Notes: generated by a model not told the origin, from the letters alone. Positions 32,870 through 50,070 are shown, numbered from the stretch's first letter. The stretch: DNA of 64,000 nucleotides from Apodemus sylvaticus (GCF_947179515.1 NC_067472.1:201956068-202020067), one strand, 5' to 3'. Made by a program: numbers and translations.

Positions 32870-34500
32870 ACAGATGGACGGATGGACGAGTGCAATCCAC
32901 AGCCCCTGATCTTTAGGACCTTGGGAAAGGCTTGGTGGCCAACACAGCCTGGCCCGGGGCCCTGCTTCTGGGAACCCTTTCTTTCCTTTGTATCCCCAGC
33001 TCCGGGTCACGAAGGGTGTGGAGAGGCCAGGAAGGGAGTGTCAGGCTCAGTGGCTGCTTGCCCTGGACTCCCGCCCAGAGTGTCTGGAGGAAGAACGGGG
33101 TATCTCAGGCATCTGAGTCACCTTGGAGAAACCCTGGCCACATACCTGACTTCTGACATCACACGACCAGGGCAACCCTGGTGGCCGAGACAAGGAGACT
33201 GAATCATGGACTGAAATCGGTCACCTTGGGCACGGGCACGTGGTTACTAGTGGCCCCCTGAGACACCCCCGAGTGGCTGTCTGGCCGTGTGGGCATGCAG
33301 ACCACATCAAGGTCAGTAAAAGCTCTCCAGCCTGAGTCAGAGACAGGGTGGCCACTGCCAGAGACCACCGACCACAGCGTCTGCAGGACAGGAAGAGAAA
33401 GCTGAGGAAGAAAAGCGGAGGGGACCCCAGTCAGGGAGAGGGAAGTGCCTGTGGGAGAAAGAGGAAGCTGTGGCCTGCGGCCAGCGGCCTGGAGACCTGT
33501 GGCAGGGATGTGGAATGGGGTCTTAGTGTTTTGCGCACAGAATGTCGAAGTTTCAAGCTAGGCTCAGAGGACAATGGAGTCAGCACACAATGGGCTCTTA
33601 CACTTGCACACGCAGGCACATGCGCACAAAAGCCAGCGTGGGAGCCCTAGCCTCCAGCCACCCCAGAGCTACAGCTTGCCACGCACAAGTCTGTCCCCAC
33701 AAAGCGTGCTTCCTTCACCCTACTAAGTGACATCCATAACTCTCACTACGAAGATTGCAACTCACGGTATTTGATGATCTCATTTGATATGAGTAGCTTA
33801 CACATTTGTAGTGCATACCTCTTGCCAGGCTCTGTTCTAGACGACGTAGCCGTGCCGGGGATTGAACCCAGTGTTCCGTGCTTGCTGGGCAAGCATTCTA
33901 CAGTTCAGCTTGCTCCCAGGCCCTGCCACGTGCCTGCTGTTTGTCCCCAGGCCCCTGTTTATATGTAATTCTGACACAAGCTGTCACTGTACTGCCCAGC
34001 CTTGAACTCGCTCATCCGATAAAGGGATTGTAGGCATGGCTACCAAACACAGCTAAGTATCTGTCAGAGTGTGTATGTGGACCTTGGGGCAGACACCTGT
34101 CCAATGGTATATGTCTATATGTTGTTAGGTTTCAAACAAATGGCTGAGGTGCCTAACATATCAAGAGGACGTGGCCACCAAGTTCTCCCTAAAATACCTC
34201 AGCTCCTACGGGGCCCTCCTGGCTGGCATACCCCACCCCTACGCTGAACTTCTCCGGCCCAGGGACTGGGCTGTTCATCCCTGTGTAATCCAACCATTTT
34301 AGCTAGTCCCTCTCTTTCTACCTTTAGGCTGCACCTCTCTGGACTCTCCTAGAGGCCCCTGCCTCTGCCTGTGCTCTCCCACAGAGCTGTAAGAAACTCT
34401 GCTCCACATGCCTAGGAGCGGTCTCGTTCCCTTCCTTTTCCTTTCTTAATTTCCTTTTCTTTTCATTCATACACATTTCTTTGGATTTGGTATTCTATTC
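32870..34500. other. Largely unique intergenic block with two AP-1 sites
   Basis: SINE-poor 1.6 kb. TGAGTCA at 33114-33120 and 33333-33339. A decayed ID/B1-like piece near 33830-33930. No gene supported. Confidence 0.5.
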
Positions 34501-34525
34501 TCCCTCCTTAAAAATATACACAGCT

Positions 34526-34665
34526 AGCCAGGCATGGGGGCACACACTGTAATCCCACCACGCGAGAGGCAGACACAGGAGGGTCTCTGTGAGTTTGAGA
34601 CCAGCCTGGTCTACAGAGCGAGTCCAGGCCAGACAGGACTACACAGTGAGGCCCTGTCTCAAAAA
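34526..34665 (+). mobile_element. B1 SINE
   Basis: AGCCAGGCATGGGGGCACAC ... GGCCCTGTCTCAAAAAG. Confidence 0.88.
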
Positions 34666-35011
34666 GAAAAATGTCCACACATCACTCCCTGCAAGTCAGA
34701 AGACCCTGAGACAGGGCCCACCCATGGTTAGCCATGGGTGCCCCAGCAGCGTGTGTAGCACAGGTTGTTTCCAATGCCTGGAGTCAGGTGCGACACCCAC
34801 ACAATGTCCCTGCTGTCGGTTGATCCAGCAGCCACATTCGAAGGAACAGAGAAATCCAGACAAAGCTGTTGCCGCGTCAGACCTTATGATGAAGACGTGA
34901 GTGGAGGCAGATGCCTGTAATTCCAGCACTCAGGACGCTGAAGCAGGAGGATTGCAGGTGTTAGCTGGAGGGCAGCCTGTGCTCTAGAGTAAGACCACTT
35001 CAAACAAGAGA

Positions 35012-35132
35012 AATAAGAGCTGGAAAGATGGCTCAGTGGGTAGAGGCGCTTGCCTGCAAGTCCAAAGACCTGAGTTCAATTCCTGGCATCTGCATGATGG
35101 AAGAAAAGAACAAACTCCTTCAAGGTGTGACA

Positions 35133-35175
<43 letters not shown>
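35012..35175 (+). mobile_element. B2-like SINE ending in (CA)n
   Basis: GGAAAGATGGCTCAGTGGGT ... GACCTGAGTTCAATTCCTGG; (CA)n at 35131-35174. A diverged B1 follows at 35310-35425. Confidence 0.8.
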
Positions 35176-35176
<1 letters not shown>

Positions 35177-35439
35177 GTAAAAATACTTTTTGACTTAAAA
35201 GAACAAAGAAACTTGAACCTGTGGTCGGGCTGGGGTGTGGCTCCGGTGGCGATGCCTGCCTCGGGTGTCTGCAGCCCTGTTTGACCCCAGCACTGTACAG
35301 ACCAGCTGTGGTGACATGCACCTGGAATTCCAGCACTGGGGGCTGGGATGAGGGAACCTCTAGGTGGCTCATCCTTGGCTAGATAAAACATAGCCTGAGC
35401 TACTTGAGACTGTGCCTCACAAATAATCAAGTAAAAATA

Positions 35440-36900
35440 AGGTAAATTCATGATGACACGTCGACAACAACAAAATTTTGCAACACCTACAGATCCCACC
35501 CGTGCGGGGACACAGGGTCGCCTCACACCAACCCTGAGGGGACCACCTGGGAGACGGCATGCTTGTTGCAGGGAACTGGCTCATCTGAGTCCAAAGCAGC
35601 TTCAGAAGCTAAGTAAACCGGAAACAGTGTGCTCCAGACAGTGGGAGAACAAAGACTAACCTCAGGAACTGAGGCACAGCAGGGACAGGGGAGGCTAGGA
35701 CAGGGTCACTGACAGGTCCCATACACCTGACATCATACACCATACATCATGACATTTCGTCCCTCTGAATCTCCATGGGCACCACCTCTGGGAGGACTCC
35801 AGGGTTGAGACCAAAGGGTAACTGAGTTAGCCAATTCAACCCGGGCCTAGGGGGTGGAGCCAGGCTACCAACTCCATCAGAGCGAGGAGGGCAGGACAAG
35901 GACACTCACCCTCTTGTCAAACCATGGGGATACCCACAGACATCTCTGCTCACAGGGGTCCGCAGTGGGTAGAGCTGGGATGTGGCCCGAGGGCTTGTGG
36001 GAACTGAGGAATGCAAAGGGTTGGCCAAAGGAAGACAGAGGACTCTGTATGCATGAAGGGCAGGGTGATGACATTTTAGGAAAGAGGGGCACACACTCAA
36101 GCATGGTAGGTAGCTGGGAAGCAGGGGGGGTGGGTAGTAGGTTGATCGTTTGCTAGCCTGGGCTACAGGGTGAAACCTGGTCTCAGAAAGACTAACCCAT
36201 GGTAGCAATCTAATGAATTCCAGCCTGGGCTACATAATAATTCGGTGACTCCAAATGATGTGACAGGGCTGGAGAGATGACCTGGCAGCTAAGAGCATGT
36301 GTTTTTGTGTCCTTCGTGTTCTGTTCCTGTCTCACAGGGAGCCCCTTTGTCTCCCCGTGTGCATAGACACTTGTCATATAAGGTGGTGGTGTGAAGTGGT
36401 GTCTCTCTGTGCAGGTGTGTGTCTAGGCTCTAGGTGGTTGTGGACTGCTACTTGTGGGCAGATGTCTGAGTGTCCCTGTGGTGGCATTTTGGGTGTCTGA
36501 GCTACTGTGTCAGGGTCTGAGGGCTTTGGGGCAGCCAGAGAAGGTGACTGTGTGTCCTTTAACCCCCAGGAAAGGAGAGGAGAGTCTGAGCTGGGCAGAG
36601 CACTAAGGGGTCACTCCCTGTCTGATGCCCTGCCAGTGGCTGCTGTGTCATCTCTGAGTGCCTGTCCCTCCCTCCTGACAGGAGCAGACAGAGGGGGTGG
36701 GGAGCCAGGTGGGAGGTGGTTTGAGGGCAGGCTTTTCCAGCACTCCTCTCTGTCATCTCCTGTTAGCACCCTCCACTCCCTGTATCCTTCTGTGGCTCCA
36801 GACCACCTCCCCCATCGTTGGTGTAGACAATCAAGCTTTTCCTGGCTGGTGTTAGAAATCACACCTTGTCTGTGGTGCTAGGTGCTGGTCCTGGGCGGTT
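35440..36900. other. Mostly unique intergenic sequence
   Basis: Single-copy apart from a short B1-like piece near 36150-36240 and a B2 start near 36265-36300. No gene recognised. Confidence 0.5.
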
Positions 36901-36927
36901 CCTCTCTGGGTCTGTAAGATTCAACAT

Positions 36928-37330
36928 TGTTGTTGTTGTTGTTGTTGCTGTTGTTGTTTTGAAACAGGGTCTTTCTGCATAGTCCTGGCTGTCCTGGAAC
37001 TCACTACGTAGACTAGGCTGCCTTAGAATTAAGAGATCTGCCTGCCTCTGCTTCCCAGTTTCTGGGATTAATGGCATAGCCCCACCACTTCTGGTGAGAT
37101 TCACCATATTCAGAGTGCTTCTTAGGGTAAAGAAACTGCTCAGTGGTTAAGAGCTCCGGCTGCTCTTACAGAGAACCCGGATCTGGTTCCCAGTATCCAC
37201 ATAGTGGTTCACAACCAACTCTAACTTCAGTTACAGGGAATCCAATGACTTTTTTAAAAACCTTTTTAGGCACAAGGCACACACAGGACACACACACACA
37301 CCTAACAAAACAAAAACACTCATACACATA
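36928..37330. mobile_element. (GTT)n, reverse B1 and plus B2
   Basis: (GTT)n at 36928-36958, reverse B1 36958-37095, and B2 37122-37330 (AAACTGCTCAGTGGTTAAGA). Confidence 0.85.
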
Positions 37331-37559
37331 ATATAAGTAATTCTAAAAAATAAAAAAAAAAACATTTAAAGTGCCTCTTTGCCTTCTTCTTTAGATTAGA
37401 TTTTGGGCTGGACCAGGAGTTACACAGAACAGTTTCCTCCAAGACTGAAACATTCCACCTGGGAGAGAAGTGCTTTAAACAGGAAGGTAAAATACTCACA
37501 ATAGGAAGTCCCTGAAACCGACCACGTTTACTAAGGCCCTCACTGCCAAAGCAAGCAAT

Positions 37560-37870
37560 AGAAGCTAAACGCCCCCCACCCCTAAGACGGACGGATGCCA
37601 AGCTGCAAAGGCAGCCCTGACGACAGAGCAGCTACTTACAAGACTCAGAACCCAGCCGAGCTGCCTGCAAGAGGTTTAGACCAGCTAAGAGGGAGGAGGG
37701 AGCGCGCTCCGACCTGCGGAGCAGTCTGCAGGCTGTGCAGGGGCTCCAGGAACCCCCCCCCCCCCCGCTCTGTGAGCTGTCGCTCATGCCGGGGCGGGGC
37801 GGGCTTTGGTGACGCAGTTGTCTTTGAATGACTTCTGCTCCTGTAAGTCACCCCTCAAAAGTAACCCTAA
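37560..37870. promoter_or_regulatory. GC-rich patch 2.5 kb upstream of Fosb
   Basis: SINE-free GC-rich sequence with a 14-base C run (37753-37766), GGGGCGGGGCGGG near 37790 and GGTGACGCAG near 37808. A weak regulatory candidate. Confidence 0.35.
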
Positions 37871-38305
37871 CAGAAAACTCATTGGTTCAGCAAGTTGGAC
37901 TTTGGTCTCTCTGCGCTGGCTCCCTGCTTAGGGTGAGCGAACATGTGTGTGTGGCATCCTCGCCCCCCGCCCCCGAAACGTTTTCTCTCTCCCTAGGCTT
38001 GGTCGGGGTCTCCCAGACTTTTTGCAGTTGCTGGTGGCAGCCTTCTTCGTGGGCGATTAGGAATCAGGACCCTGGCCAGCGGCTCAGCTGAGCTGGCAGG
38101 GCGGGGTGGGGGGGTCTCCCCTGGCATGCAGGAGACCCCAGATTACATCCCCAGCAACACAAACCAGGCCTGGTGGCAATATAGAGGTGAGAGCAAGATG
38201 GTTATGGTCATCTTTGGATAACCATCCTTGATCATAGTAAATTCCAGCCTTTGTTTTAAAAACAAGCAAGCAAACAAACAGGACATCAGATCAGTTATGT
38301 TCACT

Positions 38306-38730
38306 GCCTGGCATGGTGGGAGGAGCCTTTAACTCTAACACTCAAGAGGTAGAGGCATCCTGGCCTACAGAATGAATTCCAGGCCAACGGGACAGAAAGA
38401 GGCCCCATCTCAAAAACAGAGAGAGAGAGGAGGGGGAAATGGGGGAGGGAAAGAAGGAGGGAATGTTCACAATAGAATATATATATAGGGCGGTGGTGGC
38501 GCACTCCTTTAACAAAGAAAACCCAAAAAAACCCAACAAGATTAATTAATTAATTCACTAATTAATTTATTAATTTGCTGGGTGGTGGTGGCGCACGCCT
38601 GTAATCCCAGCACTTGGGAAGCAGAGGCAGAGGCAGGTGGATTTCTGAGTTCGAGGCCAGCTTGGTCTACAGAGTGAGTTCCAGGACAACCAGGGCTACA
38701 CAGAGAAACCCTGTCTCAGAAACCAAAAAA
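38306..38730 (+). mobile_element. B1 SINEs
   Basis: Diverged B1 38306-38420, a 5' B1 scrap at 38488-38510, and young B1 38580-38728 (TGCTGGGTGGTGGTGGCGCA). Confidence 0.85.
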
Positions 38731-38899
38731 GAAAAAAAAATTTTTTTTGATTATATCTTTCTTTCCTTCTGGTTGGGAATAGAGCCCAGGGCTTTACACA
38801 TGCTAGGCATACATTCCAGTCTAAGCTGCCTTCCAGCCCTCATATCCCCTTTGATTTAAATTATTAATATTGATATTAATATTATTATCATTACATATG

Positions 38900-39350
38900 A
38901 GTACTGGTTGGTTTCTGCCTCTACACACGTGTGGAGATCAGAGAACTATTTTTAGGAGTCATTTCTCTTCTTCCACCGTGAGTCCCAAGGATGGCACTCA
39001 GGTCGGCAGGTACGTGTGGCATACCTGTGAACCACCTCGCGGGAGCTGACACCTGCTGATTGCTAAACACATGCCACCGATTATATTAATACATTAGTAT
39101 TTTATTAATTTTTCCAGAAAGGGTTTCTCTGTTTAGCCCTGGCTGTCCCGGAACTCAGGATCAGGCTGATCTCGAACTCAGAGATCCTTCTGCTTCTGCT
39201 GGGATTAAAGATGTGTGCTTCTGCCGTACCTGCCACCACCGCCATCACCACCGCCATCACCACCAGACACCAGTTATTATTGTTCTTTTTTTTAAAATTT
39301 TTTTATTCGATATAATTTATTTACATTTCAAATGATTTCCCCTTTTCTAG
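38900..39350 (-). mobile_element. B3/B4-like, B1 and short L1 3' end
   Basis: Reverse B3-like near 38900-39070, reverse B1 39113-39215, a CCATCACCA repeat near 39230-39265, and a roughly 50-base reverse L1 3' end at 39296-39345 (TTATTTACATTTCAAATGAT). Confidence 0.65.
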
Positions 39351-39982
39351 CCCCCCCCCCCGTTATTATTGTTCTTAATCACACACTTTCCTTTCTGACT
39401 CCTGGGCTAAGCGGGAAGGCGAGGCTTCCAACACCATCAAGCCGGAAGAACTCACCGGGTGTGGGTTCCTACCTGCTCCAATTCTGCAGGTCCCCCAGAT
39501 TCAGGGACCGCTGAAGCCACCTCTTCTTTGCTTAGCTGTGAGTACTGAAGTTTTAGATTAGGGAGGGAGCACATTTTCCAAGCTCACCGAGTCACACAGA
39601 ATCCTGGACAAAGCTAGTGGGGAGGGGACTGCATCCTTACCTATCCCTACATCTGGCGATATCCCAGACCCTCCAACTCCCCCTGAGCCTCAGTTTCCCC
39701 ACCTAGAGTGCTTACACCCCTCTCGTCAGAATCTGCACTGGGGACCTTGCTCTTTTTCACCAGCGGGGGCGCTGCATCGGCTTGGGGAGGGTGGGATCCC
39801 AGGGGTCTAAGCAGGCCTGGGGATCTGGAGTTGCACCTTCTCCAACCAGGGTCAGCAGGGGCCTTCCTAGGGAGTTCGGGCGCCTGTCAATCTCAGCCTC
39901 TGAGATAGTGTGGAACTGCGCAGGCGCAGGCGGGTTCCGCACAGCGCCAAGGCGGGAGCGCGCGGGAGCGAGGGATTCCCTC

Positions 39983-40286
39983 TGACGTCATTGCTAGGAT
40001 ACCAAACAAACACTCAGCCGCGCTGGCCGAGCTCCTTATATGGCTAATTGCGTCACAGGAACTCCGGGGAGGGCGGGGCGGGATCCCCTCCCGCGGAGCC
40101 CCTCAGAACGCAGCCTTAAGGACCCCCGAGACCCCCAGGGTCACCCTATGAGCAGGTGGCAGGTGCACGAAGCCCTGAGGGGCGCCACAAGGTGCTCAGG
40201 CGATAGGAAGAGAGAGTTCGAGAGGTTTGTTCATGGAGTTGCGGGTGACGCAAGCAGAGGGGGGGCGGGTCCCGGAGGCATAAATT
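39983..40286 (+). promoter_or_regulatory. Fosb: Fosb promoter (CRE, SRE, FAP/AP-1, CRE-like, TATA)
   Basis: Ordered sites: palindromic CRE TGACGTCA 39983-39990; perfect CArG box CCTTATATGG 40034-40043; FAP-type AP-1/CRE TGCGTCA 40049-40055, six bases after the CArG box; Sp1-like GGGCGGGGCGGG near 40071; CRE-like TGACGCAA 40246-40253; TATA-like CATAAATT 40279-40286. This mirrors the c-fos SRE-FAP-CRE-TATA arrangement and predicts SRF/TCF, CREB and AP-1 immediate-early control. Confidence 0.85.
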
Positions 40287-40309
40287 CGGCCCGGCAGCTC
40301 CTGGTTCAT

Positions 40310-40918
40310 TCATAAGACTGGAGCGGCTACGCCGGGGACACGCGGAGCCGGGGCTTGCTGGACTTGACTATTGGTGACTCTTTTTCTTCTTCTTGGAGGC
40401 CGTGAAAAATTTATATACATATATACTTTTTTTTTTAAAAAACTGGCGAGAAAGTTTTGTGGGTTTCCTTTTTGCAAGACTCTTTCTAGATCGTTCTTCC
40501 GATTCGTCCGGAGGATAGACTTACTTTCTGTGGGCTTCTGGATTGCTCCCCTCTGCCCTCCCTCATTTCTTGGGACGCCTGGACAGGATTGGAACAGCAT
40601 CTGAAGCGAAAGCTGCACCGCGGCACTGCCCGGCGGGTTTCTGGGCGGGGAGCGATCCCCGCGTCGCCCCCCGTGAAACTGACAGAGCCCGGACTTTCAG
40701 GAGGTACAGCAGCGGTCTGAAGGGGACCTGGGATCTTGCAGAGGGAACTTGCATCGAAATTTGGGCAGTTCTCCGAGCCGGAGACTAAGCTTCCCCGAGC
40801 AGCGCACTTTGGAGACCTGTCCGGTCTATTCCGGACTCGCATCTCATCCCACTCGGCCATAGCCTTGGCTTCCCGGCGACCTCAGCGTGGTCACAGGGGC
40901 CCCCCTGTGCCCAGGGAA
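40310..40918 (+). other. Fosb: Fosb 5'UTR (start approximate)
   Basis: About 610 bases from the predicted start 25-30 bases past the TATA-like box to the ATG. The main reading frame stays open from 40721 (after a TGA at 40718-40720) to the ATG, with no in-frame ATG. Confidence 0.65.
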
Positions 40919-45496
<4,578 letters not shown>

Positions 45497-47630
45497 ACTC
45501 TTTAGACAAACAAAACAAACAAACCCGCAAGGATCAAGGAGGAGGAAGAGGAGGAGCGGGGAGGAGGCGGTCCGGGGTGTGTGTGGACCCCTTGACTCCT
45601 CCGTCTGACCAGCCGCCGCCTCTGCCTTCGGAACTGACTGACGGAAGGACCCCCTTTGTGTTTTGTGCTCCGTCTCTGGTTTTCTGGGCCCCGGCGAGAC
45701 CGGAGAGCTGGTGACTTTGGGGACAGGGGGTGGGGCGGGGATGGACACCCCTCCTGCAAATATCTCTTTGTCCTGTTACTTCAACCCAACTTCTGGGGAT
45801 AGATGGCTTGCTGGGTGGGTGGGTGGGGGAGGCAGCGCCCACCTTTGGCGTCTTGAGTGAGGCTGGAGGGGAAGGGGTGCTGAGTGTGGGGTGCAGCGTG
45901 GGCTGAGGTCGAGTTGGCATGCACCCCCAGAGAGACCCAACGAGGAAATGACAGCACCGTCCTTCTCTTCCCCCACCCACCCACCCATCCACCCTCCAAG
46001 ATGCAGGGTGGCCAACATAGCTCTGTTCTGCCCCCTCGGGCCTGAGCTGATTAACTTAACATTTCCAAGAGGTTACAACCTCCTCCGGGACGAATTGAGA
46101 CCCCGACCGAGGGAAGTCGATGCCCACTTTGGGAGTCTGCTAACCCCACTTCCCGTTGATTCCAAAATGTGAACCCCCGATCTAACTGTTCAGTCGTTCC
46201 CTCCTGGGAAAACTGGCTCAGGTTGGACTTTTTTCTCATCTGCTACGGAGCCCCCTTCCCAACCCAGACCCGCTCCCACCCCGTGCAGTATTATGCCAAG
46301 TCCCTCTCACCCACCCCACCCCCACCCCAGGCGCCCTTGGCCATCCTCGTTGGGCCTTTACTGGTTTCGGGCAGCAGGGGGCGCTGCGACGCCCGTCTTG
46401 CTGGAGCGCTTTATACTGTGAATGAGTGGCCGGATTGCTGGGTGCGCCGGATGGGATTGACCCCCAACCCTCCAGGGCCTTCCCTGGGCCTCCCCTCCTT
46501 CCACTTGCCTCCCCCTCCCCTTGACAGGGAGTTAGTGACCGCGATGCATCCCGGTGGCCTTCTCGCTCAGGCCGCAGACCTTTCTCTTAAGTCCTTCGCC
46601 TTCCCCAGCCTAGGACGCCAACTTCTCCCCACGCTGGGAGCCCCGCATCCTCTCACAGAGGCCGAGGCAATTTCCAGAGAAGTTTTCAGGGCTGAGGCTT
46701 TGGCTTCCCTATCCTCGATATTTGAACCCCCAAATATTTTTGGACTGGCATACTTAAGAGGGGGCTGCGTTCCCACTACCCCACTCCACCCAGTTCCTCC
46801 AGTCCCAAAGATGAGTTCTGACTCTTCCCTCCAGCTTTCCACGAGTGAGAATTCCACGAGTCAGATTTCTATTTTTTAATATTGGGGAGATGGGCCCTAC
46901 CACCCCTCCCCTCCTGCTGCATGGAACATTCCATCCCTGTCCTGGATCCTGGGTTCCAAGCCGAATCCCAACCTTCGACCCCCAGCTATTTATCCCTTTC
47001 CTGGTTCCCAAAAAAGCACTTATTATCTATTATGTATAAATAAATATATTATATTTGAGTGTGCGTGTGTGTGCGTGCGTGTGCGTGTGCGCGTGCGTGC
47101 GAGCTTCCTCGTTTTCAAGTGTGCTGTGGAGTTCAAAATCGCTTCTGGGGATTTGAGTCAGACTTTCTGGCTGTCCCTTTCCTGACTGTCACTTTGCTGT
47201 TGTCGCGGCCCCTCTGGCTGTTGGAGACAGTCCTGGCCTCTCCCTTTATCTTTTCTCAAATCTGTCTCCGCTCAGACCACTTCCAACACGTTTCCTCTCT
47301 CAATGGCCCTGATCTCCGTCTGTCTGTTAGTTCTGGATTTGTCGGGGACATGCAATTTTACTTTTGTAAGTAAGTGTGACTGGGTGGTAGATTTTTGCAA
47401 TCTATATCGTTGAGAATTCTGGGTGGAAATGTCTGATCAGGAGAAGGGCCTGCCGCTGCCGACCACAATTCATTGACTCCATGACCCTCACCCAGGCTGT
47501 ATTTGTGATCTTTTTCATTTTTTATTTTATTTTATTTTGCACCTGACCCCGGGGGTGCTGGGGCAGTCTGGCACTGGGCAGCCCCCCCCCCCTTGGTTCT
47601 GCACTGTCGCCAATAAAAAGCTTTAAAAAA
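45497..47630 (+). other. Fosb: Fosb 3'UTR
   Basis: About 2.1 kb from the stop to the downstream poly(A) signal. It has AU-rich pieces such as ATTTA 46988-46992 and the A/T-rich run 47020-47057, compatible with rapid mRNA decay of an immediate-early transcript. A GT/GC dinucleotide run lies at 47058-47102. Confidence 0.8.
47612..47617 (+). terminator. Fosb: Fosb distal poly(A) signal AATAAA
   Basis: AATAAA followed within 10-15 bases by an A-rich run. An alternative proximal AATAAA lies at 47039-47044 inside the AU-rich segment. Confidence 0.8.
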
Positions 47631-47639
47631 AAAAAAAAC

Positions 47640-49740
47640 CATGTATCCTTCAGGTCAAAGTGTCTGTTTTCCCTGGGCTCCTATTACTTGACTTCGTTTC
47701 AGTAAGACAGAATTTGGATTGCTAGGAAGGTCTTGCAGGCACTAGTGGGGCGTCTAAGGAATCAGGACCTACGGTCCCCTACTAAAGGGAAGCGGATGCT
47801 TGCTAGGTCGCCCCATGTTCGCAGGCTGGGGCACCTCCTTGAAGAAGTAAGGGGCAGAAAAGTGTAGGGTCCCGATTTGGCTAAGGGTCCGGGAAACCTC
47901 ACGGTCGGGAAAGAATTTATTCAGGACCTTGGGTGTGCCATGACTTCAGCGGCAGCTCAGGGTGCAAAAGCTGGGCGCACCAGTAAATGCTAACATTCGG
48001 GAGGTGGAGGCAAGGGGATGTCGCGCGGATGGTAGATTCCGGGGGCCGAGATCTAACATGGGGCTTGGTACACCAGGGGAGCCAGAGGTTCGTCGTTAGG
48101 GTAACGGAGGCCATGGAGAGTGAGGGTCAGCCCCAGGGAGATTCTACAGGCAAGGACGGACGGACGGACGGACGGACGGACGTTCTGAGAATGCAGAGTC
48201 CAGACGCTCCCCTGAAAGCACTGGAGAGCCGCAGCAGGCTTGGAGCAGAGAGGTTAGCGTTAGGTCTCTTCTAGCCCATCCCAGGCTAGGGAGGACACTG
48301 ACGGTTTCAAGAAGGATCGAGAATGGGAAGCAGAGGAGAGGACGAATCCAAGAGGCACGGAGGAGGCAGAACGTCTCTGTACCAGCAACCCTGGGAAGGA
48401 GAACTCGCTGCGCTGCGGGAGGACAGGCTCACCGCTCGGGCGGCTCAGGGGCTTCTTGGAAAAGAGAAGGCGTTTGCTCGAGCCTCGGTCCCCCCCTCAC
48501 TCTCCTGTCAGCTTGTCTTCCATTAAGTGTGTGTCCGGGCCACCTCGCTCAGGTCTCCTTGTGAGACTGCCTGCTACGCTTGAGATTAATCCCTGGCGCC
48601 GTGCTCTCTCCACCGGCTCGGTTACCTCAAAAGACCAGGGCTAAAGGGGTGATCACAACTGTATCCCCATTACTGCTCCAACGCAGAGACAGGGCTGAGC
48701 TGGAGTGAACAAATGAACAAATATATGATTAATACGTGCATGCGTGACTAAATACACAAACGAGCAGATGACTGGATGAGCGAGCGAATCGTTGAAAGAG
48801 AGACAGCAAGAATACACAGGAACATCCTAGAATTCTAGAGACTAAATCCATTTTTGAGATGCATTTGATTAGAAATTTCTGGGAGGAATGGAAGGGTAAC
48901 TACGAAGGGAGTTTTAAATGAGAACAGAGGTGGCTTTAGGGAGGTTAGCTTCGTGCTGATCGCCTTTGGATCTAAAAGTGTGGCTTGGTTGCAGGGAGCA
49001 AAATGGGATAGATACTCCCGCCCGAAAGGTGGAATTGAACCACTCTGTCGCTAAACAGCTACAGGTTTGAAGCCTGCACCCCAGACCACTGAGGATCATC
49101 CGGGCAGAAGGGTCTGTTTTCGGACAACTATATAAAACCCAATTATTACAAAATTTTACAGTTATGGTTACTACTTGTGGCTCACAGCGGATGATTAATT
49201 TTAATGGTTTCATACAATATTTTAACTTTTTATCGTGCACATACGCTTTTCTTTGTAAAGTGTTCCGTAATGAGCCTACTAACTAAAAAATAAATAGTTT
49301 CATTTGCATAGCGCCTTGCATTCTGGGAACCAGCGCCTAACGATAAACCAGTGTCTATCTCCCTAACTGTCTACGAGCAGAATTTTTTGCGAAGTGAAAA
49401 GGCAGGCTTATTTTTTTGTGTTGCTTGTTTTTAAAGGGAAAAAACTCCTTATGCGGCACTCGGAAGCCCCTTCGTAGCAGAATTCGAGATTTTCTGCGAG
49501 CGAGAAGCGAGTCTTTCGTAGGGTCTGATGGCACGTGGCCGCAGAGCGACACCTGCTGTTCCTTTGCAGAACTGCAAGTGTGTAGAGTTGACAACCAACT
49601 TGTTCCTCTTGCGTTTGGATGCTAAAAAAAAAAAATCCCTTTTTATATCTATGTGATTAGGCCAGGGAAACTGAGGCACAGGTATGGATAATACCACAGC
49701 TGGGTTCCTGTAGCCCATCTCCCTGGGGGGGATGAAACCT
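47640..49740. other. Fosb-Rtn2 intergenic region, left part
   Basis: Diverged plus B1 at about 47957-48110; (GGAC)n, about 7 units, at 48154-48183; otherwise single-copy. No gene supported. Confidence 0.6.
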
Positions 49741-49744
49741 ACAC

Positions 49745-50070
49745 AGTCGTAGTTTGAATATGCTAGGCTCACGGGAAGTGGCCCTGTCGGCAGGGGGGGC
49801 TTTAGTGAGGAGATGTGCCTTGTTAGACAAAGGGTGTCACATGGAGGCGAGGCTTTGAGGTCTCATACGTACGCTGAAGTCTGGCCAGTGTAATCCCGGC
49901 TGTCTGCAGAACACAGTCTCCTTCTGGCTGCCTTCGGATCAAGGTGTAGAACTCTCAGCTCCTCTTCCAGCACCACGTCTGCCCGCAGGCTGCCATGTTT
50001 CTTTCCGTGATGACAATGAACTGTGCCTCTGAAACTGTAAGCCGGCCCCAATTCTTTTATAAGAGTTACC
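49745..50070 (+). mobile_element. LTR-like dispersed rodent repeat, second copy
   Basis: Shares the block order TGAGGTCTCATA..., AACTCTCAGCTCC, CACC(A)TGTCTGCC-type, CTGAAACTGTAAGCC.GCCCCAATT with the 16.09-16.49 kb insert and the same ending. Family not named. Confidence 0.6.
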
